The position numbers and the translations under genes are program-made. DNA of 64,000 nt from the NCBI GenBank assembly GCA_900708905.1, contig CAADRB010000075.1, forward strand, positions 369,111 through 433,110, read 5' to 3'. This DNA comes from Hymenolepis diminuta (lineage: Eukaryota; Platyhelminthes; Cestoda; Cyclophyllidea; Hymenolepididae). Below, in pieces: positions 43,101-54,400 of this stretch (its first letter is position 1; each line of letters opens with the position of its first letter). The notes below the pieces were generated by a model. That model ran no database searches and was not told the DNA's origin. It worked only from the letters and a program-made list of their open reading frames with translations.

Positions 43101-44129
43101 TTATGGTGCCACAGAAACTTGTGGTGCTATTACGTGCTCACTTTTCGGTGACTTGGAAGGGAATCACGTTGGACCTCCGCTTCCTGGTTGTGAAATAAAA
43201 CTCGCCGATATTCCAGAAATGAACCTTAATGCTGTCACAAACAAAATAGGCGAGGTCAGGATTTTGGTCTTAGATTGGTTACAAAAATTCCCGATATGCA
43301 TTTCATTTCTTTATTTACTCTTATAGGTCTGTGTCCGTGGCGCTGTTACAACACCGGGTTATTATAAACAATCAGAACTGACGGCAAATTTGATAGATAA
43401 AGATGGCTGGCTCCATATGGGAGATATTGGAGAATGGACTGATGTGAATCACGTTTTCTACTAATATTATTTAAGTAGAGTTGATTTTTGACAATTTTTT
43501 TCTGAAAGGAGAATCAACTAAGGATTGTTGATCGACTAGCGCACATATTCAAGCTCTCTCAAGGTAAATATGTTGCGCCAGAGAAGGTTGAACAAGTTTA
43601 CTCAAAGAGTCCTCTAGTTAATCAAGTGTTCGTGGATGGGTCACCGTCGAAGTCTTATCCCATTGCATTGGTAGTTCCAAATGGTGAATCTCTTTGCAAA
43701 GCTCTTAATCAACTTGATCATAAACCAGAAATGATACGAATGTTCAGCAGATATAGCAACAAGCCGAAAAATGATACCAATGCAACTCAACTGTTTAATC
43801 TCAACGGTAAAATGGTTTCAATGAGGGAATTATGTAATTGTCCTGACGCTGAAGGAATTATACTCAGGGAATTCAAGAAGTTGGGTAAGAACAATGGACT
43901 TAAAGACTTTGAGCAGGTTTGTATTACTATTTGAATTACTTATCGTGATAAAGATAGCTCTAGAAGTCTCTATTTTCGAGTTTAGGTTCGTGCAATAAAA
44001 CTCATTCCTAAGGCATTTTCTCTGGAGAATCGACTTCTCACTCCAACTTTGAAATGCGCAAGATATGCTATCCAACGAAGGTATCAAGAAGAACTCAGAC
44101 AACTCTATGATCGAAAGGAACTTGACTGA
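37127..44129 (+). CDS. ACSL: Long-chain fatty acid-CoA ligase, tandem copy 1 (complete)
   Basis: Activates long-chain fatty acids to acyl-CoA with ATP, feeding lipid synthesis or oxidation. Sixteen exons: 37127-37204, 37245-37353, 37457-37524, 37612-37719, 38515-38614, 38694-38866, 39742-39774, 39861-39912, 40962-41041, 41104-41172, 41252-41469, 42316-42466, 43090-43254, 43327-43443, 43509-43916 and 43986-44129. They total 2073 nt (690 aa). AMP-binding motifs appear in order: [11 protein letters not shown] (235-245), [25 protein letters not shown] (418-423), [25 protein letters not shown] and LLTPTLK (Lys666). AHIYEQF, FEQV and the ending place it with ACSL1/5/6 rather than ACSL3/4. No N-terminal membrane anchor is obvious. 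Oddities: the usual DRKKxIFKL reads DRLAHIFKL (515-523), and TPTLK is followed by CAR rather than a KR pair. The exon 11 donor (gtaaga at 41470) was chosen because only it keeps the frame to exon 12; this junction is the least certain. Confidence 0.92.
41665..41780 (+). repeat. Short repeat family A head in ACSL copy 1 intron 11
   Basis: Shows a GGCGCTAGTGG A-box-like word, then GATATCAGAAGCC, a GGGTTCGATTTACATCGG B-box region and GTGCACATTCAAAC. These match the tRNA-like heads of other family A copies. Confidence 0.5.
42110..42240 (+). repeat. Short repeat family A tail in ACSL copy 1 intron 11
   Basis: The segment AGAAGAATTGGAGTTTCTTG followed by CGGCTTTGCCCAAGAC matches the body of family A copies near 60.1 kb. 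It may be the displaced tail of the head at 41665-41780 or a separate insertion. Confidence 0.35.
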
Positions 44130-44331
44130 CCTCGTTTTTCTCTCGAATTTTTTATCTATATACATTTAAAATTATATTTAACGAATGTAATATACAGCCT
44201 TAACTGTGATGTTTTTAATTTTACTGAAAGTATTGTAATAGCGAAATTAAAGAGCGAGCTATATTGTTTGTTAGATTTTATTAAAACATTGAAAAGATAA
44301 AAACAAATAATTATATTTTAAGGTGCGAGTG

Positions 44332-44337
44332 AATAAA
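44332..44337 (+). terminator. Candidate polyadenylation signal for ACSL copy 1
   Basis: AATAAA 203 nt past the stop codon, a normal 3' UTR length. Confidence 0.4.
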
Positions 44338-46112
44338 AGATTGCATGATGACTGCTACATACAAGAAAATAATATTTCCCAAATTAATTCTTATATGGAA
44401 TAGTTTTTATGTTCCAACTTTGAATTGCTGCGTCTTTTAATTCCCATTTTGTTCAAACGTATCTATTTACATTGCGGATGTAAATGACGAATAACATAAG
44501 TCGACCTATCGATACGAAAGCATGGGTCTTATTTTGATATGGTGGTTTGGGTCATTTTGTATTGTTGTCGGGTTGTATTTGTAACTAGTACAAATACTAG
44601 TACAAGTAACTAGTACTAGTCTTAGGGAGTCTAAGAGTTAGTTACGGTATTCTACAGAGAAGAACCGATAATAACAACAAAACATTTGCATTTGCATGAA
44701 TATGCATCTGCATTTGTTTCATTCAATCAAATTGTGAAAAGGTACTTTTAATCTATTCACAGTCAGATTATCCACGCGAATAAAATGAGGTAGAGTGGTA
44801 TGTGTCGCAAAATTTAACTCAATTTAGATGAAGACACTATAGAAACTGGGCTGAATTTTCTGAAAATCACTGGAAATTTGACCACTTTCTCTCGAAAGTA
44901 ATTGTACAGATAAAACAATGAACTGTATGCATTAGTATGCGTAATAAATTCCCAAAGTTGATGATCCATGGTGTTTTCCGACTATTTATGTACTAAACTG
45001 ACACAGTCTTTACTATAATTTCGAAAAGAATAAGCATGTTTAAGTTTAAATCTAAAGATCTTACTTGATTCCAAATTTAAACGTTTACAGTATCGAATTT
45101 AAATGTAGTACAATCAGAATGCTTATACATTATCCCATTTATGTTGATACATACAAAACAATGGAGTATAATATATGGATTTCATTATTTTATTATTCCA
45201 TTCTCATTTTACCAAATCCATAATCATACACGTGGATAGTATGTACAGGTGCCTTGCTGCCAAAATATCGTGACTGAGAATAATACTCAAAGTATTTTAC
45301 AATTTGTCATGGAGCTTCAGTAATGTCAAAAGCTTCATAATCATCAGAATTATCAAAATTAGTTAATCTATAAGTGGTACCTGAATTAAAACTCATCTAG
45401 AAAAATGACGACTCATTCAAATAAAATGTTAAATATCATTTTTGTGTATTTTTCAGTTTGAAACTCAATGTTACCAAGCAACAGTAAACGAGCACATTGG
45501 TTAAAGTGCACGACATTGATGCTTACCGACACACTGGTTGATTTTGACTAACGATAGGGATGGAAAAATGAGGGATTGACATCAGAATGGCTCTATAGAA
45601 CTTACCAAATTTATACCTTATATTCCTACAATGTACTCGGAAAATTACTAAAGCGTATTAAAATATTACAATTTCAAAATCCAAGCCTTAGAAATGGGAA
45701 AATTTGTATTTCAAATAAAATATCAATCTTCCTAAATTTTCAACAGTCGAATTTATCAAGAATTTCGTACTTTCAGCAATAACTGCCAAAGAGTTATTTT
45801 TCTAATTAAGTGAGGGTGCAAAATTTAAAACACATGAAACGCATTGCTCAATAGATATTAATTACTGGAAAATCATCACCAAAATCAAAACTACATTTGA
45901 GTAATATTTGATACACTGTTTGAATGGACTAAATGTCACGACCTTACATTCCGACACAAGCCTAAAATCTTTTATTTTCTCAAATGAATTTTATTTCGAA
46001 CAATTTTATTTTCCCATAATTTCGTCATTTAAGCGCAGGATAAGTTGCACGTATCTTAATACAGTCTAGAAAATTATTTTAATTTCCATATTCCAAGAAA
46101 TTTTATAAGACA
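44338..46112. other. Spacer between ACSL copy 1 and the ACSL pseudogene
   Basis: No exon recognised. It holds two local oddities: four ACTAGT palindromes at 44583-44620, and a cluster of ATTTGCAT-like octamers at 44691-44728. The rest is AT-rich and featureless. Confidence 0.5.
44581..44728. repeat. ACTAGT palindrome cluster and ATTTGCAT octamer cluster
   Basis: ACTAGT occurs four times within about 40 bp (44583-44620), in direct and overlapping arrangement. About 70 bp later ATTTGCATTTGCATG, ATATGCATCTGCATTTG follow one another. ATTTGCAT is the classic POU-domain octamer. Function is unknown and simple sequence drift could explain both. Confidence 0.5.
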
Positions 46113-47490
46113 ATGCTCTTCGGCTTCGGTTCTGGTTTTTATCATTTTCGTACTCTGATATTTAACATTGGGCATTTATTTGATGCATAGGTGTGGTATT
46201 TTTATAAATTACAAATATTTACACTTTGATAGCTTATTAATTCTCCCTCAACTTGCCTAGGAAGTTGTTCTGTTATTACTAAGTATGGTGATCATGCAAT
46301 GACAGTGGATGAAAATGTAAAAACAGTTCATGATCTTCTGCTTTAAGTTGTTCTATTTTCAGAGGCTTCTTATTTTTTTCTAGCCTTGACTCTTCATATT
46401 TAGGCTACATTTATACATTCTATTTTTTAGTAGGATATAGGGCTTTTCTCGGTAGCTATTTACAACCGCCTGAGCCCTACACTTATCTGATATCTAAAGA
46501 CGTAAGTGCACAGTCATATTTAGTACCGCATTTATTTTTAATTTTCAAGAAACTATTCTTCATAATTGTGCTCTTTAAAATTTTTTTCAATTGATTTTAT
46601 TCATTTATTAAACACATTGTAGTCCACGATAGAGTTTGTGCCTTTGAATCTAGTTTCATCGTGTTTTCAGCCTGAACGAAATAAGCAAGAAAAGTTTATC
46701 CAAATATATGGATTGATGTTAGTGACTATTAAATTTTACAAATGCATTTGGTAGAATTTGAAAATTCGTAAATATTCATAAGGAAAATATATAGTAATAA
46801 AATAACAGTTAGAGAATAGGGTTTGAATATTTGGTCATGTATCTTCTTAGTCTCAAATGAAATGGATTACATTAACATAAAATCAAAACCTAAACTCTTC
46901 TGTTTTCGTGAAAAGTCCTACTTTAGGAGCATGGTACGATCAATTTCAGTATAAGGAGCATAAAGTAGAAAAGGTAGAAATGGATTTTGAATCAATTTGC
47001 TCTGCTCTTACTTTTAACATTTTTTTATCTTGTGAGCTTTATTACCCAAATGGCATCAACAAGCTGTCCTTTGCAATGGAAAGCGGAAAATTTAACACTT
47101 GGCATGAAGACTAACTAACTGGTCAACAAGCGACACGATCTAGGAACGTGAAGATCAACTCCTGGAATTTGACATTTGGATACCGCAAACTATATCGACA
47201 GCAGTAATGAATTATTTTTAATTTTTCAACACTACAGATTTGACAGCTTGCATATGGGTATAACTGAACATGGCAGAGAAGGTACTGGAACTCAAGCATA
47301 TCATCAAGGTTCAGTCGAACACGCCATCTTTTAAACGTTTTTCATGATTTAACACAGAGATACGTGGAGATTTATGGTCCTGCAGATAATGTGGCATGAT
47401 ATGTAATTAACTCTTAGGAACTCAAATTTAACCTGGGCTTATCCAGAGAACAAGATAAAACTGTGATGTGTTTAGAGTCTGGTAAAGGTA
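46113..47490 (+). pseudogene. Decayed ACSL copy (tandem copy 2)
   Basis: Remnants of the first eight ACSL exons lie in the right order and orientation between the two intact copies. The exon 1 remnant begins at 46113 (MLFGFGSG-like) and soon meets a stop. The exon 2 remnant (46261 to about 46361) keeps KTVHDLLL but has a net 4-nt deletion and then a one-base insertion making a stop. The exon 3 remnant (46431-46501) keeps AFLGSY and PEPYTYL. An exon 4 remnant lies near 46670-46712 (EKFIQIYG). The exon 6 remnant (about 47236-47400) keeps AEKVLELKHIIKV with several stops. The exon 8 remnant near 47432-47487 is a broken adenylate-binding segment. Exon 5 and everything after exon 8 were not found. 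Frameshifts, stops and missing exons make it non-coding. Confidence 0.82.
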
Positions 47491-48419
47491 TTATTTTATC
47501 TGTCTTATTGTGATCTTCATCATGCAACAATGCGGAAAGAAGGCAAAGTTTTGTCGAGCAAGGTTTATCGAGAATATTTGAACAAACAAGCAGTGAGGAT
47601 AAGGAAAGGCGAAGGTGGGAACAAAACGTTTTCGGTAATGATAACCACCCAGTACAGGAGTATGATGCTGTCTGACTGTTCCCATAGCCAATTAGTCGAG
47701 CGTAAGAACTGGCTACGCAGATAAATGAAGTTAACCAAAATAAAGATACACGAAAAATACGAGTTACAGCAAGTTGAAGATAAATTTAAAATAAATCCTT
47801 AAGTTGCAGAGAAAATAAACATTAACCGATAAGTTTTTAGCAAGAAAAATATAACAATGTGAAGAGTAGATAAAGTGATATTTAGCAAAATAAAAAACAC
47901 GAGACAAGGATGCAAAACAATAAAAAATAAACTAAATTTATTCAAGGTAAAAATATTTTTAGGCTTTATTCTGAACAGTAATTTATAGCGTTATAAAAAT
48001 GCATTCTGCTTTTAATTTATGTTTAAACATGGCCTTGAGGTCATATCATTTATTGTTCAGTTTGGATTTGTTTCTGTGGCTTTCTGATATCTGGTAATTT
48101 CTCTTGATTCTGCCTTATATTTTCACTTAATGTTTTTTTAAATATTTTAAAGCGTTTCTAACACTTTAATAAATAAAAATCATAATCCTTTTCCATCGAT
48201 CGATTAAGATTATGAAGAAAACTATGTTTACAAATAGAAATAAATTTAGTTAACTTACGACGTATTTTATCAGCTCTTTTTGAGTAGTTTAATTGTAGAA
48301 TTGATGTGGTTTTGAAAATTTACTCTATCGTACATTACAGTGTTTTATAACTATATTAATACTATTTTGTGTTTCCTAATTCAGTTTTAAATAGACTTCG
48401 GAAGGGTACATCTTAAATA
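47491..48419. other. Spacer before ACSL copy 3
   Basis: A and T runs and no exon. The 64-66-codon open frames at 47491-47724 lie on opposite strands over the same bases and show no family features. It includes the upstream region of ACSL copy 3. Confidence 0.5.
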
Positions 48420-51400
48420 ATGTTCTCCTTCTTTGGCTCTACACCATTTGAAATTGTTTCAACCATTTCTAACGATGGATACTTGTTCGACGTCGAGGTT
48501 TGTTGAAATGTTTACCACATTTTTGGTTCACTTTTGAATACAAGGTCCTACAAGTCTTTATTTCTCCCTTTTTAATTGTTCATTTTTGCCTACCTCTTTA
48601 GGATGGTGTTCGTCGTTCGCTTTTTGCTAAGGATTCGCAACTACCTGAAGTTCTTGATGAGCGTTTAACAACTGTTCATGACTTACTGCTTGAAGCAGTG
48701 CGAGTTGCTGGTATTTGATTATTCTGAATTTATTTTCATCATTTTTCATTTATTGTGGCATATTTTTAATTAATGTTAAATGTTAGGCTTATTTTTAACA
48801 GACTTTTCTTCTTAGGTCAAAAACCGTTCCTTGGTAGCCATTCTAAACCCCCGGAACCGTATTCTTGGTTGACATTCAAAGGTGTAAGTTGGACATTTCA
48901 TTCTAAAAAAAACTTTCGTCTTTCCTTATAAATCACATTTTGTTACCCCTTTACTTTCGTTAACTTACCACAGACGTATGAAAGGGTCTGCGATTTGGGA
49001 TCTGGCCTAATTAATATCTGCAGCTTGGATAAGAGATCCGAATCAGGAAAATTCGTCGGTATCTTTGGAAAAAATTGTGTTGATGTAAGACGTTAAATAT
49101 TTAATCTTATATTTCATATTTTATATCCTAACTGTTCAAGTCTTTTGCATAGCCTAACTCACGCTCTCAAATGTCAACTTTATTTTCTGTTATTTATCAG
49201 TTATTAAATTATCTTTAAACACAAATTTAATTATTTTTTATTGTTAATTATTCATACCCAATTATTAGTACAATTAATTTACCAGACTGGAACTCAAAAT
49301 ATATCAAGATGTTTCTAGTATTATGCGCCAAGGAAATGCGATTTGAAAATAGATCGAAGCTTCCTTTGGCCAATGGTTTCTCTTGGTTCAAGATATTTGA
49401 CTAATAGGTCTGCATGGATTGCTAAAGACAGTGCCGTGGAACGCTTGGATTTCGAAATCTGAGAAATTTAACGAAAGAAACGTGATATAAGTATTGGGTT
49501 TCGTTTTTGATGGTGTACTGTTTTACTTTCTTTCTGAATTAATAGTTGCACCTGCTTTTTCAAATTTTGTAATACGTTCGTTTTTATTGCTACACGATTT
49601 CAGGTTCTACTCTGTTGGAGACATATAATGTGAGAAATTATGATAGTTTTCTAAGACTGTATGTAGAGTTCTTGATTTACTATTTGCAAAAGCGCGCCTT
49701 CCTGCATTACTGATTGACACATATGTGTCCGTGCTTTTTTCGGATCTCTATTGGCCTTTTACCCCTTTCGTTGTAAAAAGGATGAAGTAAATATAATACT
49801 GTTATCACATTTGTTATCGTCAATTCTCCGCATATTCCAAAGTTCTGTTTTCAGTGCAGAGTTGCGCAGATATACATTGCCTATTTGCTGTTTGTTGCCT
49901 TGTATGTTATATTCTTGGTTAAATGAAAGTTTATTACGGGAGTAGAGCATGTTTTACTCGCCGTAGCTTTTTCCACCAATTCTTACGTTTTGGATTACCT
50001 ATAACATGGTCAGCAGCTTGATTACAAAGTAGCTTACAATTTGCGATTCATTAATTTTATTATTAATCTTTTTTAAAGGAACATGAGAATCGTACTTAGA
50101 CATTCATCTGCGGTCTGCGAACTTCATAATACGCAGAAAATTTGGCTATTGAATATCTGAATGTTTGGAAATTCTTATTGGTAATTCCTTCTCACTCACC
50201 TTATACATCCTGGGAACCGGATTGAATGTATTCTTATTTTGTAAGGAAATTGAAGCATCTTAACCACCTTTCTGCTTCGAAAGATATACAACATCCATAA
50301 ATCGGTGTTTTTTTCCGTTTGACTTATATTCTTCTGTGTTTTTTCGTGTTAGTTTTTAAATTACTACGGTCGCTAAAATTAAGGTGATTACCATCCAGCT
50401 AGATTAATAATCTCAATGTGTACTGACACCCAGCTGAGTTAAAAGCACTACTTTGTTGGTCTGGACGCAAGTCTGATAATCTTAGCATGTATAAAATAGT
50501 CGCCCTGGATGTCAATTTAGATTCAGCCCAATATTGATAATATTGAAAATTACTAAGCTGCGACATATCTCGATCTGTTTGAAGACACTGCTTTATAGTG
50601 AATTACAAGGGTAAAATGAGCTCAGACAGAAAATAATCACATTTTTTACAGGTTCCTGCTTTCTACATACCCAGTTCTCCAAAAGTGAGGCAAGGTTCCG
50701 CACATTCGCGTTAAATTAGTATTTTTGTAAAGTAGTAATACAAAGCTACTGATGTAACGTCAAAAATCCACTAGTATAGTCTAGGCTGCTGACTGAGGTA
50801 ACACTATGGCGATAGTTGATGAGACCAAGATGGAAGAAGACCTGTAGCCCAGACCAAGCTCCTTTATTAAGAAATTATAACTGCTTATATGCAGCTTTGG
50901 ATGGCTGGCTTTTATAGTTAGCCAATGAAAGCAGCAGTTACGAGATTGCACTTTCGAATACAAGCGTAGAAATCCACTAGTTGATAATTCAATGCATGAT
51001 GCATGAAGCTTGTGAGTTTTGTTCGAGTGCACTGAAAATATTCGATTTCGCTTCGTAACAGATTTAATTTATTACAAGTATGCTCTGATTTATGAACTGA
51101 CAGAGTTACTTAAGTGTTCATTGTTTGCAAGTGTTCTATTTGACTTCCTCAAGCATTTATCATTTAATTATAACCCATGGCAGGGCCGAATATTTCTCGT
51201 CGTGGGACAACAATTGGGATGAGGCGACAGTAAATAGGAGGTTATGCGGAAGGGATCGAGAAATATGTTAAGAATAAAGTTAGAAACTCAAAAGAGTTTT
51301 ACATCATTTGATTTTTAGATTCAGGTTACTTGGTGATTAGTTCACCGCTTCAGTTCCAAAATTCAAATTTCGTGAATTGACTCTCGGATTACTAAGCGAA

Positions 51401-54400
51401 TTTTGTCCAAGATATCCGGTGCTTACCGACTTGTTTGTTGGGATGGTCGAACTTACCACTTAATTTGTTTAATATTATATGGTTATGTCTTTCAAGTATG
51501 ATATTTTTTCTAAGCCTAAAATAAATACTGATTGAGGTTATGCGTCTACGCTTACGTTAACTGCTAGTTTATCCCACCTCTGAGTCGACCTTTCTTACTC
51601 AACAAACTTAATGCAGATTCTATGACTCACTTTTGCAATGTTGTCTTCAATTAAATTCATGTTCATGCATTTTTCAATTTCTTTTAAGTGGGTCGCAACA
51701 TAATTCGTCTAGGTCAGCAGGTTCGAATTTTGAGATCCGGCTCACCCGCTTCAATATTTTGTGTAAATACAAATAATATTGATTTTTTGTTATTAAGTCC
51801 CTTAAATCGGGAAGTCGTATCAGGAGCACTATTTGGACATAGGATTCTATGTAAAGAAATTTTGATCCTGAAACAAACAATTTCTATATATTTCAAGTTG
51901 CGATTTGCGCCACTCTCTCCTTAAGGAATTCATGACTTGAGCATTTGAGAGTGATTCGTGTAGTTAAAAATCGGTTTTAAAGGCGCCTGGGCAGTATTTG
52001 TTCCAGATGTCAATTTTAATAGTAAATTTTTGCTTTTATTTCCGCAAGTTAGTTCATATTCTTCTGGTAATAGAAGAAGACGTACATCCGGATTTGATCA
52101 AGTTTTAAAGATGCGAAGATGTAAGTAATATTGATCGATTATTATTCAATACAGCTACCCTGTGGTAGCTGTAACTATCGATCAAAAATTAGTTCAGGAC
52201 AATCCGCAACTGATTTTCTATTGCTTCTATTTCTCTTTTAGTGGGTCGTCACAGAATTTGCTTGCGCAACCTACGGACTTGTCTGTGTGCCACTCTACGA
52301 TACCCTTGGAGAGGAAGCCCTGAAGCATATTTGCAATCACTGTAAGTTGGATTTGAGATTCCTGAAGTTTAGTTAATTGGAAAACAAATTTGAGGTTTTT
52401 GTTTCATTTTTTTCTCTACCAACAGCCGAATTAACGACATGTGTTTGTGTATCACCTGAATTGGCAGAGAAGTTGTTAGATTTAAAATCTGATCACTTGA
52501 AGCATATCATCCTCATTCAATCAAATGAACCATCGCTGAAGAACTTACGTGATAAGGCCGATGGACACGTACAAATCCACGACTTTTCGGATATTCTGGT
52601 AAGTTGTTTGTTGTACGTGCAGTCCCTCGCTAAAGTTTGACCTCCTGAGGTCAGGGTAAACGCATGTCTTTCGTTCTCGTTGCATGTCCTCGTCCCCATC
52701 AATATTGGCTAAACTTGTGCTCCTATTTTCGCGTTTTAGATTAAAGGAAAGGAAGATCAGCGTACTCCTGATGTAAGTAATTACACTAATTTGATTTAAT
52801 CTGAATAATTGGATTGGTATGTTAACGTCATTTGTTCCTATTGTAGCCATCAGCCGCAGAGGATTGGATGTTCCTCTGCTATACAAGTGGGACTACAGGT
52901 AATTTTTCCTTCTAATTATCTGTTTTAATTTGACCAGACATCAATATGTCTAGAAATTATTGTGCTTTTAAGGATAATTTTCTTCGTATAGCGTGTTTGA
53001 TTGAAGGGATAAGATACTTTAATATTCTAAGTGAGGGCTTCATTTTGGCGACCTTGTTATATTCAATCATACATTTCTTCTGTAAGATTTTTTAAGACAA
53101 GTGAGTGCAACTATTGGTTTTTACGATCTTCAAGCCGATATCTCAACTAAGAAGAAGGGAAACAAGTTCTAGTCGTTATTGGCGAGAATTGTTTCCAGTG
53201 CAACTCGAACTAACTACACTAGTTCATTAGTTCATATAAGCAAATTGAGGGGTTGTCAATATTTTAATAATAATACAAAGAAAACATGGAATAAAATATT
53301 GATTTCGTCAAAGGAAAATAGTTAAAAGTTATTTATAATTTTTTCTTCACCTTTTTTAATTAAATACGCCAACTTAAAAAAGAATAGGTAACCTAGAGAT
53401 CAATGCTACTAAAATCATGTTTGGTTTCCATTAAATACGAAGTAGCTTAGATATTTTTGTAAAAAGGTGTGAATTCCCAAAATTGTATTAAAATAAACTA
53501 GTTTTTTTCACTAGAATAGCCGTAGATACAAACTGAGAATACTATGCCTACACTTGTTCAAAAAGTTATCTAACTCACCACTGCTCTTTATTAAGAAAAT
53601 ACAAACACTTGTGTAGATTAGGATCTACATCGGTGGCGCAGTGGCTAATGGGCTCGTATGCGAAGTCAGAGATCAGGGGTTCGGTGCACCCCCAGTGAGC
53701 AGAATGACCACCCACACGGGTTAGGTCTGTCTGATAAAGGGAGGCGACCAAACTCCAGTTTCTAACGAGGAAGGCTCCGTGCTGCTATCTCTCTATCAAA
53801 GATTAATGTCGGAAAAAGCTTTCCTAAATGAGCTTGGGAGTTATCTTAGAATAGAACATCTGAGAAACAATGGCCGCCTGTTTAGCCGATAAATGCAGAA
53901 TTGACGTGATTGTATTCTCCGACACGAAGTGGAAAAACAATAATTGATAATCCAGTGCATGAGTGATGACGCCTGCGAACCTTGTTCAGGCGTTCGGAAA
54001 ACATTCAGTTTGATCTCCCAACTAAACAACGTTATTGAATACATATATTTAGCTATTGAAAGCGACTTTCAACTTATGTCAGTATGGTTAAAAAATCAGC
54101 AGCTTTTTACCAATTTATCTATGTTTCATATATTTCGAGTGGAATTCCATGGACTATTATCTTTACTCAGTTGCCTTCCGTTCCGCACAAAATCTGTATT
54201 CTAACCGATTAAACCGAGTATTACCTTTAATATATTCCCTTAACCAAGCCAATACTATATGTGATACTATAAACCATATATCTGATGGTTGTTTTATATT
54301 TCTTCGCTTCCCTATGGCAACCGAGTGACTTTTACGTTATGACATTTCTTATTTGAACTGTATGGATCATTACTTGATGGTGAACTATCTAGACCATCTA

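Noticed and set aside
53634..53690. tRNA gene suggested by A-box and B-box
   Set aside because: No matching acceptor stem or anticodon arm can be drawn, and the same head recurs attached to a common unrelated body, which marks a tRNA-derived repeat.
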